64,000 bases of DNA, taken from positions 390,021-454,020 of the forward strand of contig MEHQ01002289.1 in assembly GCA_008828725.1 (NCBI GenBank), written 5' to 3'. The position numbers were made by a program, and so were the translations under genes. Below the pieces are notes generated by a model. It saw only the letters and a program-made list of their open reading frames with translations. It searched no databases and was not told the origin of the DNA. Source of the stretch: Saccharina japonica. Taxonomy: Eukaryota > Sar > Phaeophyceae > Laminariales > Laminariaceae. Below, in pieces: positions 1 through 11,664 of this stretch; position 1 is the first letter of the stretch, and every line of letters begins with the position of its first letter.

Positions 1-1200
1 GTCTCGCGAGAACTCCCGAAATCGACCTTACTATCCACCAGGTAATGGTTTAGATCGATACTATGAATAGACCGCCGGGGAGTAGCCTATGTCTATGCTA
101 CTGTACAGTAGTACAACGCAGTGACAGTGCTTTGTATAGTCTAGGGGCAGAGTAGTATTGTAGTAATAGTACTGCTGTAGTATTAGTAGTAGTAGTAGTA
201 GTAGTAGCATAAGTACTGTGGTACGGCGGCAGCCGCTGTAGGAGGGAGGGGGGGGGGGTTCCCCCCCCCTCCCCCCCCCCCCCGGTTGTAAGGTATGCAA
301 TAATTACTGCAGTACAGTTCGAGTGCTGCAATTTCTTGTTGAGTTGTTCACTGGAGGGGGCACGACAGCGGCAGTACTGGTGACACCTGATACTGCTATT
401 GACGAGAGTAGGAGGGAGATGGCAGAGGTTGTGACAACGATCCCGGATCGGTTTCATAGCAGACACAGGAACTCATGTTGCATATCATCGCCTTGAGTAC
501 GATTGTTTTCTCTTTTTTAGCTTCTGTCTTGCCTTTTGGCCTTATTTCTCTATTTCCCCCCCCGCCGTCCTTATTATGCCGGTATCTTCATCATTTTCTT
601 CGTGTTGCTTCGTCCGTGCAGCAAATATTTGTTCCTCTCGAGCACGTATAGTATGCTTTCTTCTTCTAGCAGCCTTGTTCTGGTCCCATTGCGTCATTGG
701 TATTGTATTTCATTTCTTAATGTTCTCGGTTTATTGCCGTTTTATTCTCATCTTTCTGGTCTGGCTTGTGATGTTGTTGTGTTCTCTGTTACCCGGTACG
801 TTGGCGTTTCACTTGCTTTTCCCATCCATTTTCGATTAATTGTATTTTGGTTTTCTCTGTCTCACAGTCTGTGACCACATGGTCAGTACCTCTCTGGGAT
901 AAGACATCAGGACGGACAATGGGTGTACCGATCGATGTAGCTGGGTAGAAATAACGATTTCATGTGAAGACAACACACAAGCAGTGCTATTTTTTGTCGT
1001 TATTCCCTTCTGTGCTGTTTTGTGGAGATTCACGGTTTTCCCCCCGTTTTTTGCGACCTTTTTGTATGTATAAATATGCATGGACTATGATGCACATATT
1101 ACGACACAGAGATGCTAACAACGTAGGGAGTGGTGCGCGCGGTGTCCTCTTTTTTAGCGACCTTTGTCTCGCAGGCCAACGGCATCGGCATACACACAGC
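1..1200. other. Gene-free left end with homopolymer hairpin
   Basis: I see no convincing coding sequence here. The notable structure is at about 240-286, where a G-rich run is followed almost directly by a long C run, so either strand could fold back or form a G-quadruplex. The ORFs through this stretch are low-complexity translations of trinucleotide and homopolymer tracts. A segment at about 845-920 resembles, in inverted orientation, a repeat also seen near 38590-38640 (see the dispersed repeat at 62912-62970). Confidence 0.5.
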
Positions 1201-1224
1201 AGACATAACCCCCCATCGCCACAC

Positions 1225-3165
1225 GCTTCTCCCGTTGATTGATGATGGTCAGCGCATCAACAACTAAGTAACTCCTGAGCCTTCGCAGCCGCCCTGCGTT
1301 TCGAAAGCGTACGCACACCCAGCGGAGTACTACAGCGTGATGACTACTTCCACATCCTTTCGGCGCAGCTTGGCCTCCTTGACCACCAGACAACGCCTCA
1401 ACCACAACCAACTCTAGAGTTCCTGGCCACCACTCCAACCCGAAGATGCCCGCGGTCCGAGCTGAAGGACACATTAGTATTGTTGTTTCATCGAAATTCC
1501 GGTTTGGTGCGTGTTGTACTGTAGTACGCGTATTGATAGTAGAAAGACATTTCGTGCCCGCAGTTTTCTGATTGGTCAATATTTTAGGCTGTAATTCTTG
1601 TGTGTGCGTATACTAAAATGCTACCGGATTTAAGCATATGCGAAGTATTTTCATGTGAATAATCGGCTTAAAGAATCAGTTTTCGGTGACAGTCGAAAAC
1701 AATACCAGGTAGCCGTACAATAATTGTGCCAACGAATGCCACTGACCTTCTTTTACTAATCTATTCAATCGCGCGCCACTGCAACCAATGTCCCCCACCA
1801 CGTTACTTAGTCAACCCTTCCCCCCGTGCTCCCCACCAAGGATACTGATCGAAACATCGACGGTACACCAGTAGACACGTCATACGTTTTACAAGCTTAT
1901 CCACAACCAAATCAACACCATCTTGCTTTCTCGCCGCTTGAGAACGACAGGGCCAACGGATATATCAGCCCAACGGTCGTTCGAGCCCCGGGCTGACTAG
2001 TGGGTGTATAATAGCTATGATAGATACACAGCGCGTGAACGCGCCGCGGAATTTTCCCGGAACAAAAACTACATACATCATGACCAAAACATAGCTCCGC
2101 ACCCGAGTCTCGACCCAAAACTCCGACGACGGCATCGTCACGGACAATTGAGTACCCAAAGGTGGGCGGTGTAACATAAACAAACCATATGATCTACTAC
2201 CTCCGCCCATCCTGCACACAGCAGACCAACCGGACAAAAAAGTGGAGCACGAACAAACGGGGCACAATGGGAGAACGGGGCAAGAGTCACCCAAGAGTTT
2301 TACAGGGGGTTAAACGTGCCTACTTGCCGTAAAGCCGTCCGGAACAATAAACCGTTCGGATGTATAGCATGACCGGGGCAACAAAACGATTGGGGCAACA
2401 CAACGACCGAATCAACAAGACGATTAGAAATATAAATCGATGGAATCGAAAACACGATCGAAGGTTTAGGCGCCATGAGTAGAAGGGGGTCCTTTCGATT
2501 GGCGATCTCCCGGCAGAAACCACAAAGAGTTTACAAGGCATGTGCGCTTCGTCGGCACGAACCAACATCACGAGCAACTCACAAAGCATACCCAAACGAA
2601 ACCTGACAGACCTCCCCTCCAGCTCGGGCGCGCAGACAAGCGTGCTCCCTCACACATCGACGGCTTTTCAACGCATCTGCCAGTACACAAGGACAGGAAC
2701 AAATACAATTAGAAATAGACTCGGTCCGGAAAAGGTGTCCAGTGACGCCCCGGCTCTAATGTAGATGGTCGTGACACACCCAAAGTAGATGGTCGTGACC
2801 AGCCGTGATAAGCACCAGACGGCTAGAGCACAAGCATGCGGGTACCGGATCTGCTACGCGCTCTTACAGCTAACTGGAGTGACCATTAACTGCACCTGGG
2901 ACTCTGACGAGAGGTGACAGCGCACATGCAACCCTTCTCCTGCGAAAATCGTTCCGTTTTTGAAGCTCCAGCGGTCCAGAAAATCCGATGGCTCGACGAT
3001 GGTACCGCGGTTACCGAAGGCTTCCGCGTACGCCCGTATCTCGCAAACACTGGTGAGCTAGCAACGATAGCGGTGGCGGCAGACTTTGACGACGAAGTTG
3101 ACAACACCGACACCGACGCCACCGTCGCTACCACCCCAACACTACCAGGAGTAGACTCGCGTGGT
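1225..3165. repeat. Segmental duplication, copy 1 (diverged)
   Basis: This block is a diverged colinear copy of 11665-15485. Matching segments appear in the same order: 1225-1480 with 11665-11905, about 1770-2360 with 12870-13460, about 2640-2740 with 13610-13690, and 2881-3160 with 13805-13886 joined to 15287-15480. The two copies share phrases of 20 or more bases separated by substitutions and small indels, so the duplication is old. Copy 1 lacks about 1.4 kb that in copy 2 is exon sequence of the minus-strand gene. Confidence 0.8.
2881..3160 (-). pseudogene. Internally deleted duplicate of the last exon of the 13782-23233 gene
   Basis: Bases 2881-2960 match 13809-13886, the 3' end of the large minus-strand exon. 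Bases 2967-3160 match 15287-15480, the middle of that exon. The intervening 1.4 kb is missing, so two distant parts of the parent coding sequence are abutted. A plus-strand ORF across it is a shadow: the parent is read on the minus strand. There are many substitutions relative to the parent. I regard it as a nonfunctional gene fragment carried in the segmental duplication. Confidence 0.75.
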
Positions 3166-3800
3166 AGGTAGCTCGCTGCGTGGCCCAGGTTGGAGTAGCT
3201 TCCATAGAGGTGAAATCAGTGGCGACCGTGATGCCTTTTCCCATTTTGGCGATATTATTACGGCTGGACTAAGGTCTAAATCCTTGTCACTCACCTTCAC
3301 TCCAGATTCAGTTCGCAATAGTTTATAGTTTGACACTCACAAGGTCCTTCCAATCCTCCCTAGCTATCCGTCGTATCCTGTCATCGTATTATCGTCTGTC
3401 GGGACGGTATAATGTCCTCCTTGCGCAAGACAACGATACCGAGATGCACGCGAGTACATAGGGAGTGCTCGAGCATGCACTGGCTGCACGATAGCATGCA
3501 ACATGCGCGTGATGCGTGTGATGTATAGGCACATCAGCCATGATACGTGGCATTGGTTCATCTTTCTTTCTGTCGTCTGGGTCGTGTTTAGTGTACACAT
3601 GGGGGGTTTGCCCCGACCTCCAAGATATCGACCCCGCCTGTAAACGGCTTCAGATTGTTGGAGATCTTAGGTGAGAGTTGATTGCCGTTCCCTTTTCACT
3701 AGAGTGCAGCGGGAGCTGCGTGGGTAGTCCGCGTACCAACGCTGGTGTGCGGGCCTAAGCAACATTAGCATTACCCTACGACCACCATAGAGCGCGCAAT
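3166..3800. other. Intergenic, no feature recognised
   Basis: Ordinary mixed-composition sequence. The short ORFs on both strands have no recognisable composition or motif, and I can support no gene or RNA here. Confidence 0.4.
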
Positions 3801-3810
3801 CCACATGTAG

Positions 3811-4494
3811 AGCCACACGTTGCTCAACTCAGTAAAAACCGCCAAGACTATCAACCCCCAGTTCTTCATCAAAGGGGAACGAGCGGAATGGGTTGCATCA
3901 CTCGATGGGATTGATGGTACATGGCTTTCGCACAAGGGCCATTTCGAGATCGGGAAATTTAGGCCGCTGGTGTCCCTGGACCACCGAGTGCAGACGCTGT
4001 TCTCCCTGCTAGGTTACCTCCCGCAGTACGTCGTAGACGGCATCAAGAATTTCGTGCAAGCGTCGCCGCGCCGGACGGGCAAGCTGGCGGAGTGGCTCAA
4101 CAGCGTTGCCAAGGGAATCCGAACCTTCCATGTATGGGACGCGCGGTTTGCGGCTTCGACGCCGTCCACACTCCAGTTCGTGACTGTGCTGAACGTGCAT
4201 GTGCGGAACTGGAAGGAGGAGATGGCCTGAAAGGCGCTGCTATTGAAGAAGGCGCCCGGGTACTTGTTCCCCAACTCGGGCGACGTGGGTTCGATGCCCC
4301 CGCCAACGTTCTTACGGACCCACGGGTGGTTCACGGCAGCGCCCATACAGTTTAGTCAATGTCGGATGGTTTATCATGACGGTAGGGAAAAAGGAATGCG
4401 TGGGGACGGGGTGGAAACTCCCGTGGGGGTGCACAGGACTCGTAGAGGGGGAGGAAGGGTAAGGGTCGAATCAAAAGAAGGCGGAGGGGCTTAG
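3811..4494 (+). pseudogene. Stop-interrupted unknown protein remnant
   Basis: A frame open from 3811 encodes about 139 residues of normal, non-repetitive composition with a varied hydrophobic pattern and several tryptophans, then meets TGA at 4228-4230. The same frame continues open immediately after the stop to about 4494, and its first 45 residues again look protein-like. No ATG begins the frame, which follows a TAG at 3808, so this is either an internal exon or a decayed gene. I do not recognise the family. Coding-like fragments downstream on the same strand, at 4572-4722 in another frame and 5230-5440, suggest one broken gene or mobile-element polyprotein spread over about 1.6 kb. A real multi-exon gene cannot be excluded. 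Confidence 0.45.
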
Positions 4495-4571
4495 GGGGGG
4501 CGCGGGGGCGGAAAGCGAGCAAGGAGCGGCGGGGAGCGATAGCGGAGCGTGCCTGCCACAAAAATATCGAG

Positions 4572-4722
4572 CTGGGTGCGTGCCTACATGAGCCCATGAA
4601 GGAGTTAGGTGAGTGCATGGACGACAACAGTTACAGGAGCACGAAAGGCGTCTGCGGGCCGCTGTCGAACGAGGACCGGCGGGACGAGGGGGAGCAGATC
4701 GCGGAAGCGGGAAGGCGGTAAA
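4572..4722 (+). pseudogene. Short coding-like fragment, shifted frame
   Basis: A plus-strand frame reads about 49 residues ending in TAA, with balanced charged and hydrophobic composition and the string RSTKGVCGPLSNEDRR. Its frame differs from the interrupted ORF upstream. This fits either a frameshifted continuation of the same decayed gene or a separate exon. Family unknown. Confidence 0.3.
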
Positions 4723-5229
4723 CAAGGGGGCATGGGCAGCGACCAGCCGCTGAAGAAATGATAACACAGGCTACGCGGCGCGGCGGAGCCAACTACAAGA
4801 GCAGCCGAAAATAGTGCTCAAGGCAGCAAAGGCTAGGACCGGAACAGAGAGTTTGGAGGGGGTGCTGAGTGACAAGCGGGGACCCAATTCGGGGTCGGTG
4901 GCATTGACAGGACCAGGCACAACCACTTTCCTACGCGTAGAAGAGCAGGGGCGTTAACGTGTAGATAATATGCTGTCGGGCAAGTTCCTGGGGGGTTCGG
5001 GAAGCGAGCGGTTACAGCCGAAGGCAGAACTTTGTCGAGAAAAACTAGAGAGGAGAGCGATCGGGGGAAGGGGGCGGTCTCACCGCAGCCGAGAATGGAG
5101 GAAACGTCGCAGTCGCCGAAAGTTTCCATACGGCGGGGGGTGGGAGGGGTGTAGGGCAGGTAGTACGATGGTTGGGAGGGTCGTTGGCCGCATGTCACAT
5201 TAATCCGGACCGCGTGAATATTCGGCGGT

Positions 5230-5440
5230 AAGTATGGATTTCAGGGAATCGAGAAGTACAAGCACATTTCGCTAGTCGGAGTACCGATAGACGTACGGTC
5301 GGAGGGGGATCTGGCGAATGTGCTTGCTTACGGTAATCCTTTGAGCGCCATGAACTTTGGCGAAGCCGTATGGGACAAGGCGGCGTCAGGCGTAACATAT
5401 GGACGAATTATTGGTTTTCCAAGGAGCAGGCGGGATAGGT
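5230..5440 (+). pseudogene. Unknown coding-like fragment before the direct repeat
   Basis: About 70 codons are open on the plus strand without an ATG start. The translation has ordinary globular composition, for example IEKYKHISLVGVPIDVRSEG. It lies just left of a G-run and the start of the 2.27-kb direct repeat at 5551, which may have truncated it. A sequence close to a splice donor consensus, GTAAGTATG, lies at its left edge. I cannot name the protein. It may belong with the fragments at 3811-4722. Confidence 0.35.
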
Positions 5441-5550
5441 TCCGGGGCTGCGAGTGTCACCAGCAGGAGTAGTAGGATCCTGCAAACGAAACCGCATGTT
5501 TCGTGACATGGCTTTGGAGCACAGGGACGGGCACGGCGGGGGGGGGGGGG

Positions 5551-7822
5551 ATACCAGGTATAAAGAACTACGATCATCATCATTGTCGTCGTTCGAAAAG
5601 TTCGTACTTCAAAGTATATAGGTATCAGCAGCACTACTGCAGTATGTACGACATGACGACATGTCTTCTTGTATCTTGCGTGATTTCGCGAGTGAATGTC
5701 GGAAGTAAAAGCGCGGGTGGCCTCAAATCTATCAGACCACGACCTCAAACGAATATATATGTACGACTGTATTCTAAACATGTTCTCTGCATTGAAAAGG
5801 GTCCTTCTAAAATATGGCGCTGTCCAAGGTACTTGTGTTGTGCGTCGTAGAAGTCCGAGCAACTCGCTCACAACCAAACCGTTTGCGTCTGCGTACGTAT
5901 TGTGCCCGGAACTCCCTCGTACGTGTCGGGAAAGCTCAGCATCATGCTCCGTCTGTCTTTCATTGTTTCAGTTTCAAATTGAAACGCGAAACGGCGAAAC
6001 GAAATAATAACCCCGAAGATAGCACAACACAGCGGCCGCCCTGCGACGCCCCCCTCTGCCCGGCTTGCTGCTCGCATTGCTTGACTGCTGTGTACAGTAT
6101 CATACCGCCGAAAATCGCAAGACAAGACACGTGCAGTACTTCTTCTACTGTTCAGTTGTATATCATACCATAGGCCGGGAAATCCTATACGAAGTATACA
6201 GTAGATAGCAATTAAGGTCGGTCGTGCGAAGCCCTTTTCTTTGCCCGGCTTGGGTGCATGTTAACTTCAGTATAATAAACCGCCGAAAATCGCAAGATAC
6301 GGGTATGTACTGTTTTGTACATTAGTTACGCGGGTTCTAACGTACTGCACTTAGTGCTGTACACTAGGCTGGGAAATCCTGGTGCATAGGAGTAGCCACT
6401 GTAGCTGCGAAGCCTTTCCCTGCCTGCCTTGTGCATACCAGTACCATTGTGGGAAAAATCTGGCGTGGAGGGAATTCCGAAGACTGGAAGCCTGGGCCCA
6501 AATGCATATTATGTCAGGTTGGCAACGTCTTCAGCGAGCTGAGCACACCGTATCATGCAACAACGACCCAACGCGGCCGACCCACAGAGCGCCCTCGGCT
6601 ATGATACGCCCGAAGAAGCGCAAAGCCATGGCGAACTGATTCGATCATCGCGTTTTTGAAGGCATGAAAGAAAAAAACCCGCGAAAAGCGCCCATTGGTT
6701 AGCAAGGATTTTTAAGTAGGTACTTGTAGGTACCGTATCTATCACGAGACAGGTCTCCAGCTACCCGAGGGTATACGATATACGAGCTAAACAGCCACAG
6801 AAGCGTTCTGTTTCACCCGGGGAGGAGGCACTAACAGCCGATTGATATTGTTATATACGTGCGGCAGCCAGCAGCAGAGAACGCTCCAATCCCGAGGAAG
6901 GCTCTTCTTCGGTTTTGTTGTGGGTCGTGGGTTGTGGGGTTTTGGATGTTCTACTCAATCCACTCGTCGGCATCGATCTCTCAAAACAAAAGATTCATTG
7001 CATGCTTGCGCTCTGCTAAAGATACCACATCGAGCGTGTGGGGCGAGATTAGTCAGACTCTGGACACGACGCCCGGCATATTAGAGCACGACGCTGCGCA
7101 GCATGGATCTGAATTGCAGTTACCTATTTGTGCAGTTGCGCCAACAACGCACGGGAGGGTGACCCCAATCTCTACGCCTCGCCTGCACAGCTGCTCGCCC
7201 GTCTCAGCCTCGAGAAGACTACACTGCTTGTGTAAGCGAAGTGTACATACTACTTTAAACTCGCGGTCCATCGTTAGCTTTCAAAAACACGACCTCTTCT
7301 CTTGGAAAATCTCTCAGGGTCGCTGTCCCAGCCTTCACTCAGGCGAGAGCGAGGAGCGCACATGGAAGGGTTAGGTGGTGGGTGGTAGCGGTCATGCTCG
7401 ACGCTCGCCTTTCTATGCTGTTCAGGCGTTCTGTCAACGCCAACGGGTAAACGGTCTCTCGGAGTCGGTTTGTTGATGAGGCATTCGCCGCTAGGGGATT
7501 ATTACTTGCTGACCGAATGATGCCGGCGAGCAAGCAACAAAGGAACTGCGAACGAAATTCCCTTCCACCGTCGCGCCTGCCACCTGCCCTTGTTGCATCC
7601 CGTATCCGATGGACTCCCACCCCTTGTGATCCTCGAGGCTGGAAGCTGGAGACTGGAGAGTTCTACATACAAGCGGCGCCAGTTGGTCGACTCTTGCTTC
7701 CGGGGGTGAGGTTTTCAAATATTTATCCACGACAGAGCGTCCCTGCATCTTTGCATACAGAAGAACACAGGGAGTGTTCCCGTGGAGAGCATTTCGTATG
7801 GTTGGCGCTCGCGACCCCAAAG
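5551..7822. repeat. Long direct repeat A, copy 1
   Basis: These 2,272 bases recur as copy 2 at 8991-11254. By eye the copies are identical except for an 8-base deletion in copy 2, corresponding to a GACGACAT step near 5655. Copy 1 is preceded by a run of G and begins ATACCAGGTA. It ends in CCCCAAAG, the last four bases of which are shared by both right-hand junctions. The 80-171-residue ORFs inside start at non-ATG codons or lack protein-like composition and occur identically in both copies only because the DNA does, so I do not call genes in it. Confidence 0.95.
6042..6470 (+). repeat. Degenerate tandem units of about 182 bp inside repeat A
   Basis: Three units begin near 6042, 6226 and 6406, each opening with GCGA(C/A)GCC and a pyrimidine/GCC tract. 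The first two also share a CCGCCGAAAATCGCAAGA core and a GGGAAATCCT segment. The spacings are 184 and 180 bp. The same arrangement recurs in the second copy of repeat A, shifted by 3,432 bp. Confidence 0.65.
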
Positions 7823-8093
7823 CGACTGATTACATTATTTCTGAGACTGACTGTTGAGACTGAGAAATGAGGTTGCGAACTGAATATTTCAACACGCAGC
7901 ATTCCCTTCTTTCTGCAACACTTGGCATTGCCTTGATTCTGCACGTATGCGTCAGATATCGAAACACGAGCGAGCGCCATCACATTGTCGTAAATATTAA
8001 GGATGGTACCAAATAACTGACGTTGTACCAGATACTATCCTATCCGAAGCATGGGTGCCGGCGAATGCCGGCACCCATGCGGAGCCCTTGTAT
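7819..8093 (+). mobile_element. Direct repeat B copy 1, with Helitron-like hairpin end
   Basis: This segment is repeated essentially perfectly at 8718-8992. Near its right end is a perfect inverted repeat, stem 8049-8062, loop GAAT, stem 8067-8080, followed by GGAGCCCTTGT and then AT. Helitrons characteristically carry a GC-rich hairpin about 10 bases before their 3' end and insert next to AT or between A and T. Here the terminal bases are CTTGT rather than the canonical CTRR. I infer a Helitron-like or related rolling-circle 3' end. No Rep/helicase is present, so the element would be non-autonomous. Confidence 0.55.
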
Positions 8094-8717
8094 ATATATA
8101 TATATATATCGTGCACGTTGTACGGGTCCCGCCCTATAACATGACCTACACTAATATCAAGAGTAGTAGTAGATCATACAGATCATACGAGATCGGGAAT
8201 ATATCTGCCTTGAAAGGTCTACTGCTTATAGATCATGAAGTGTGGGAATCGATGATCTATATGATCTATCCCATCTATCTCATATATCCGAGGTGTGCAT
8301 TTGTGCTGTTTTGCTGTTTTGCCTTGCTTGTTCGCAGGCTGTGCGGGGTTTTCCCTCGCCCCGCCGTGTGTGCTGCTGAGACACAACCGCCTGGTAGTAC
8401 AAACAGTAGTTGGATTGGTTGGATCAGTCTCAGTCGACCGTGTTGTGCTGTATGCCGTGTGGTGCTGATGTGTTGCTGATGTTGATAATACGTACCCGAT
8501 GTTGTCGCGGATGTTTTTTGCAGGCTATGCGGGCGTCTCTCGGCTCGCCATGTGCTACTGGGCGGAACGGCTGGTATGCAAATCGCTGGGTATCAGCCTC
8601 GGGTCCTCGGCAGCGAGTCCGTATGTGTCACGCATCAAAACACGAGCGAGCGCCATCACGTTGTTGTCGTAATTCTCACAAACTATCCTGAGAACTGAGA
8701 CTATCCAGGGAACACCG
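8094..8717. other. Unique core between the nested direct repeats
   Basis: This single-copy core starts with a (TA)n microsatellite at 8091-8110. It contains a GATCATA/GATCTAT-rich stretch at 8170-8290 and ends in a diverged partial copy of repeat B at about 8628-8675, around ACACGAGCGAGCGCCATCAC. The order across the region is A, B, core, B, A. No protein gene is evident. Confidence 0.6.
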
Positions 8718-8992
8718 AAAGCGACTGATTACATTATTTCTGAGACTGACTGTTGAGACTGAGAAATGAGGTTGCGAACTGAATATTTCAACACGCAGCA
8801 TTCCCTTCTTTCTGCAACACTTGGCATTGCCTTGATTCTGCACGTATGCGTCAGATATCGAAACACGAGCGAGCGCCATCACATTGTCGTAAATATTAAG
8901 GATGGTACCAAATAACTGACGTTGTACCAGATACTATCCTATCCGAAGCATGGGTGCCGGCGAATGCCGGCACCCATGCGGAGCCCTTGTAT
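8718..8992 (+). mobile_element. Direct repeat B copy 2, with Helitron-like hairpin end
   Basis: Same sequence as 7819-8093. The hairpin stems are at 8948-8961 and 8966-8979, and the end GGAGCCCTTGT is again followed by AT, here the first bases of repeat A copy 2. The right flank therefore differs completely from copy 1, where it is (TA)n, while the segment end is at the same base. That is direct evidence for a defined terminus. Confidence 0.55.
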
Positions 8993-11254
8993 ACCAGGTA
9001 TAAAGAACTACGATCATCATCATTGTCGTCGTTCGAAAAGTTCGTACTTCAAAGTATATAGGTATCAGCAGCACTACTGCAGTATGTACGACATGTCTTC
9101 TTGTATCTTGCGTGATTTCGCGAGTGAATGTCGGAAGTAAAAGCGCGGGTGGCCTCAAATCTATCAGACCACGACCTCAAACGAATATATATGTACGACT
9201 GTATTCTAAACATGTTCTCTGCATTGAAAAGGGTCCTTCTAAAATATGGCGCTGTCCAAGGTACTTGTGTTGTGCGTCGTAGAAGTCCGAGCAACTCGCT
9301 CACAACCAAACCGTTTGCGTCTGCGTACGTATTGTGCCCGGAACTCCCTCGTACGTGTCGGGAAAGCTCAGCATCATGCTCCGTCTGTCTTTCATTGTTT
9401 CAGTTTCAAATTGAAACGCGAAACGGCGAAACGAAATAATAACCCCGAAGATAGCACAACACAGCGGCCGCCCTGCGACGCCCCCCTCTGCCCGGCTTGC
9501 TGCTCGCATTGCTTGACTGCTGTGTACAGTATCATACCGCCGAAAATCGCAAGACAAGACACGTGCAGTACTTCTTCTACTGTTCAGTTGTATATCATAC
9601 CATAGGCCGGGAAATCCTATACGAAGTATACAGTAGATAGCAATTAAGGTCGGTCGTGCGAAGCCCTTTTCTTTGCCCGGCTTGGGTGCATGTTAACTTC
9701 AGTATAATAAACCGCCGAAAATCGCAAGATACGGGTATGTACTGTTTTGTACATTAGTTACGCGGGTTCTAACGTACTGCACTTAGTGCTGTACACTAGG
9801 CTGGGAAATCCTGGTGCATAGGAGTAGCCACTGTAGCTGCGAAGCCTTTCCCTGCCTGCCTTGTGCATACCAGTACCATTGTGGGAAAAATCTGGCGTGG
9901 AGGGAATTCCGAAGACTGGAAGCCTGGGCCCAAATGCATATTATGTCAGGTTGGCAACGTCTTCAGCGAGCTGAGCACACCGTATCATGCAACAACGACC
10001 CAACGCGGCCGACCCACAGAGCGCCCTCGGCTATGATACGCCCGAAGAAGCGCAAAGCCATGGCGAACTGATTCGATCATCGCGTTTTTGAAGGCATGAA
10101 AGAAAAAAACCCGCGAAAAGCGCCCATTGGTTAGCAAGGATTTTTAAGTAGGTACTTGTAGGTACCGTATCTATCACGAGACAGGTCTCCAGCTACCCGA
10201 GGGTATACGATATACGAGCTAAACAGCCACAGAAGCGTTCTGTTTCACCCGGGGAGGAGGCACTAACAGCCGATTGATATTGTTATATACGTGCGGCAGC
10301 CAGCAGCAGAGAACGCTCCAATCCCGAGGAAGGCTCTTCTTCGGTTTTGTTGTGGGTCGTGGGTTGTGGGGTTTTGGATGTTCTACTCAATCCACTCGTC
10401 GGCATCGATCTCTCAAAACAAAAGATTCATTGCATGCTTGCGCTCTGCTAAAGATACCACATCGAGCGTGTGGGGCGAGATTAGTCAGACTCTGGACACG
10501 ACGCCCGGCATATTAGAGCACGACGCTGCGCAGCATGGATCTGAATTGCAGTTACCTATTTGTGCAGTTGCGCCAACAACGCACGGGAGGGTGACCCCAA
10601 TCTCTACGCCTCGCCTGCACAGCTGCTCGCCCGTCTCAGCCTCGAGAAGACTACACTGCTTGTGTAAGCGAAGTGTACATACTACTTTAAACTCGCGGTC
10701 CATCGTTAGCTTTCAAAAACACGACCTCTTCTCTTGGAAAATCTCTCAGGGTCGCTGTCCCAGCCTTCACTCAGGCGAGAGCGAGGAGCGCACATGGAAG
10801 GGTTAGGTGGTGGGTGGTAGCGGTCATGCTCGACGCTCGCCTTTCTATGCTGTTCAGGCGTTCTGTCAACGCCAACGGGTAAACGGTCTCTCGGAGTCGG
10901 TTTGTTGATGAGGCATTCGCCGCTAGGGGATTATTACTTGCTGACCGAATGATGCCGGCGAGCAAGCAACAAAGGAACTGCGAACGAAATTCCCTTCCAC
11001 CGTCGCGCCTGCCACCTGCCCTTGTTGCATCCCGTATCCGATGGACTCCCACCCCTTGTGATCCTCGAGGCTGGAAGCTGGAGACTGGAGAGTTCTACAT
11101 ACAAGCGGCGCCAGTTGGTCGACTCTTGCTTCCGGGGGTGAGGTTTTCAAATATTTATCCACGACAGAGCGTCCCTGCATCTTTGCATACAGAAGAACAC
11201 AGGGAGTGTTCCCGTGGAGAGCATTTCGTATGGTTGGCGCTCGCGACCCCAAAG
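8991..11254. repeat. Long direct repeat A, copy 2
   Basis: This is the second copy of the 2.27-kb repeat, offset 3,440 bp at its start and 3,432 bp after the 8-base deletion. Homology stops at AAAG (11251-11254). After this, copy 2 runs into a GGGGTGCAAGGGGC sequence, whereas copy 1 runs into repeat B. The near identity implies either a very recent duplication or an assembly duplication. Confidence 0.95.
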
Positions 11255-11664
11255 GGGTGCAAGGGGCGCGGAATAAGGCTTGCCCCTTCCTTTGCCATCC
11301 GGAGCACAGAGAAGGGTGTTGCCATCGACGCGATGCAGCGCATGAACCATGACAAAAACATGCGGTGTATGCGGTGAAAAGTTTTGTTTTACAAAATTTC
11401 AATTAAAAAAAAATTGAGACTGATTTTTTTGTTGTTGTTGGCTCTTTGTTTGCTGCTTTGTGGAGCTTTCGGGCGATTTCATGTTTTTCTTCGTGAAGAG
11501 CCTTTTTTTTAAAGTATTTTTAATTTCCTTCTTTTTACATCTTCTATGATACGCACCGGTACCGCAAACACACGTAGACTTCGGACAGCAGCAGCACTAT
11601 GTCTACGACAAACCTGTGTGCTCTCGTACTCCCCCCCACCACTCCTGTACGAGTACAAACAACA
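11255..11664. other. Spacer, no feature recognised
   Basis: A short inverted repeat, AAGGGGC ... GCCCCTT, lies at about 11269-11295. The rest is AT-rich with poly-A/T runs. I see no gene. Confidence 0.4.

Noticed and set aside
6859..10806. Identical 171-residue ORFs at 6859-7374 and 10291-10806
   Set aside because: Both start at GTG, lack protein-like composition, and are identical only because the underlying 2.27-kb DNA is duplicated.
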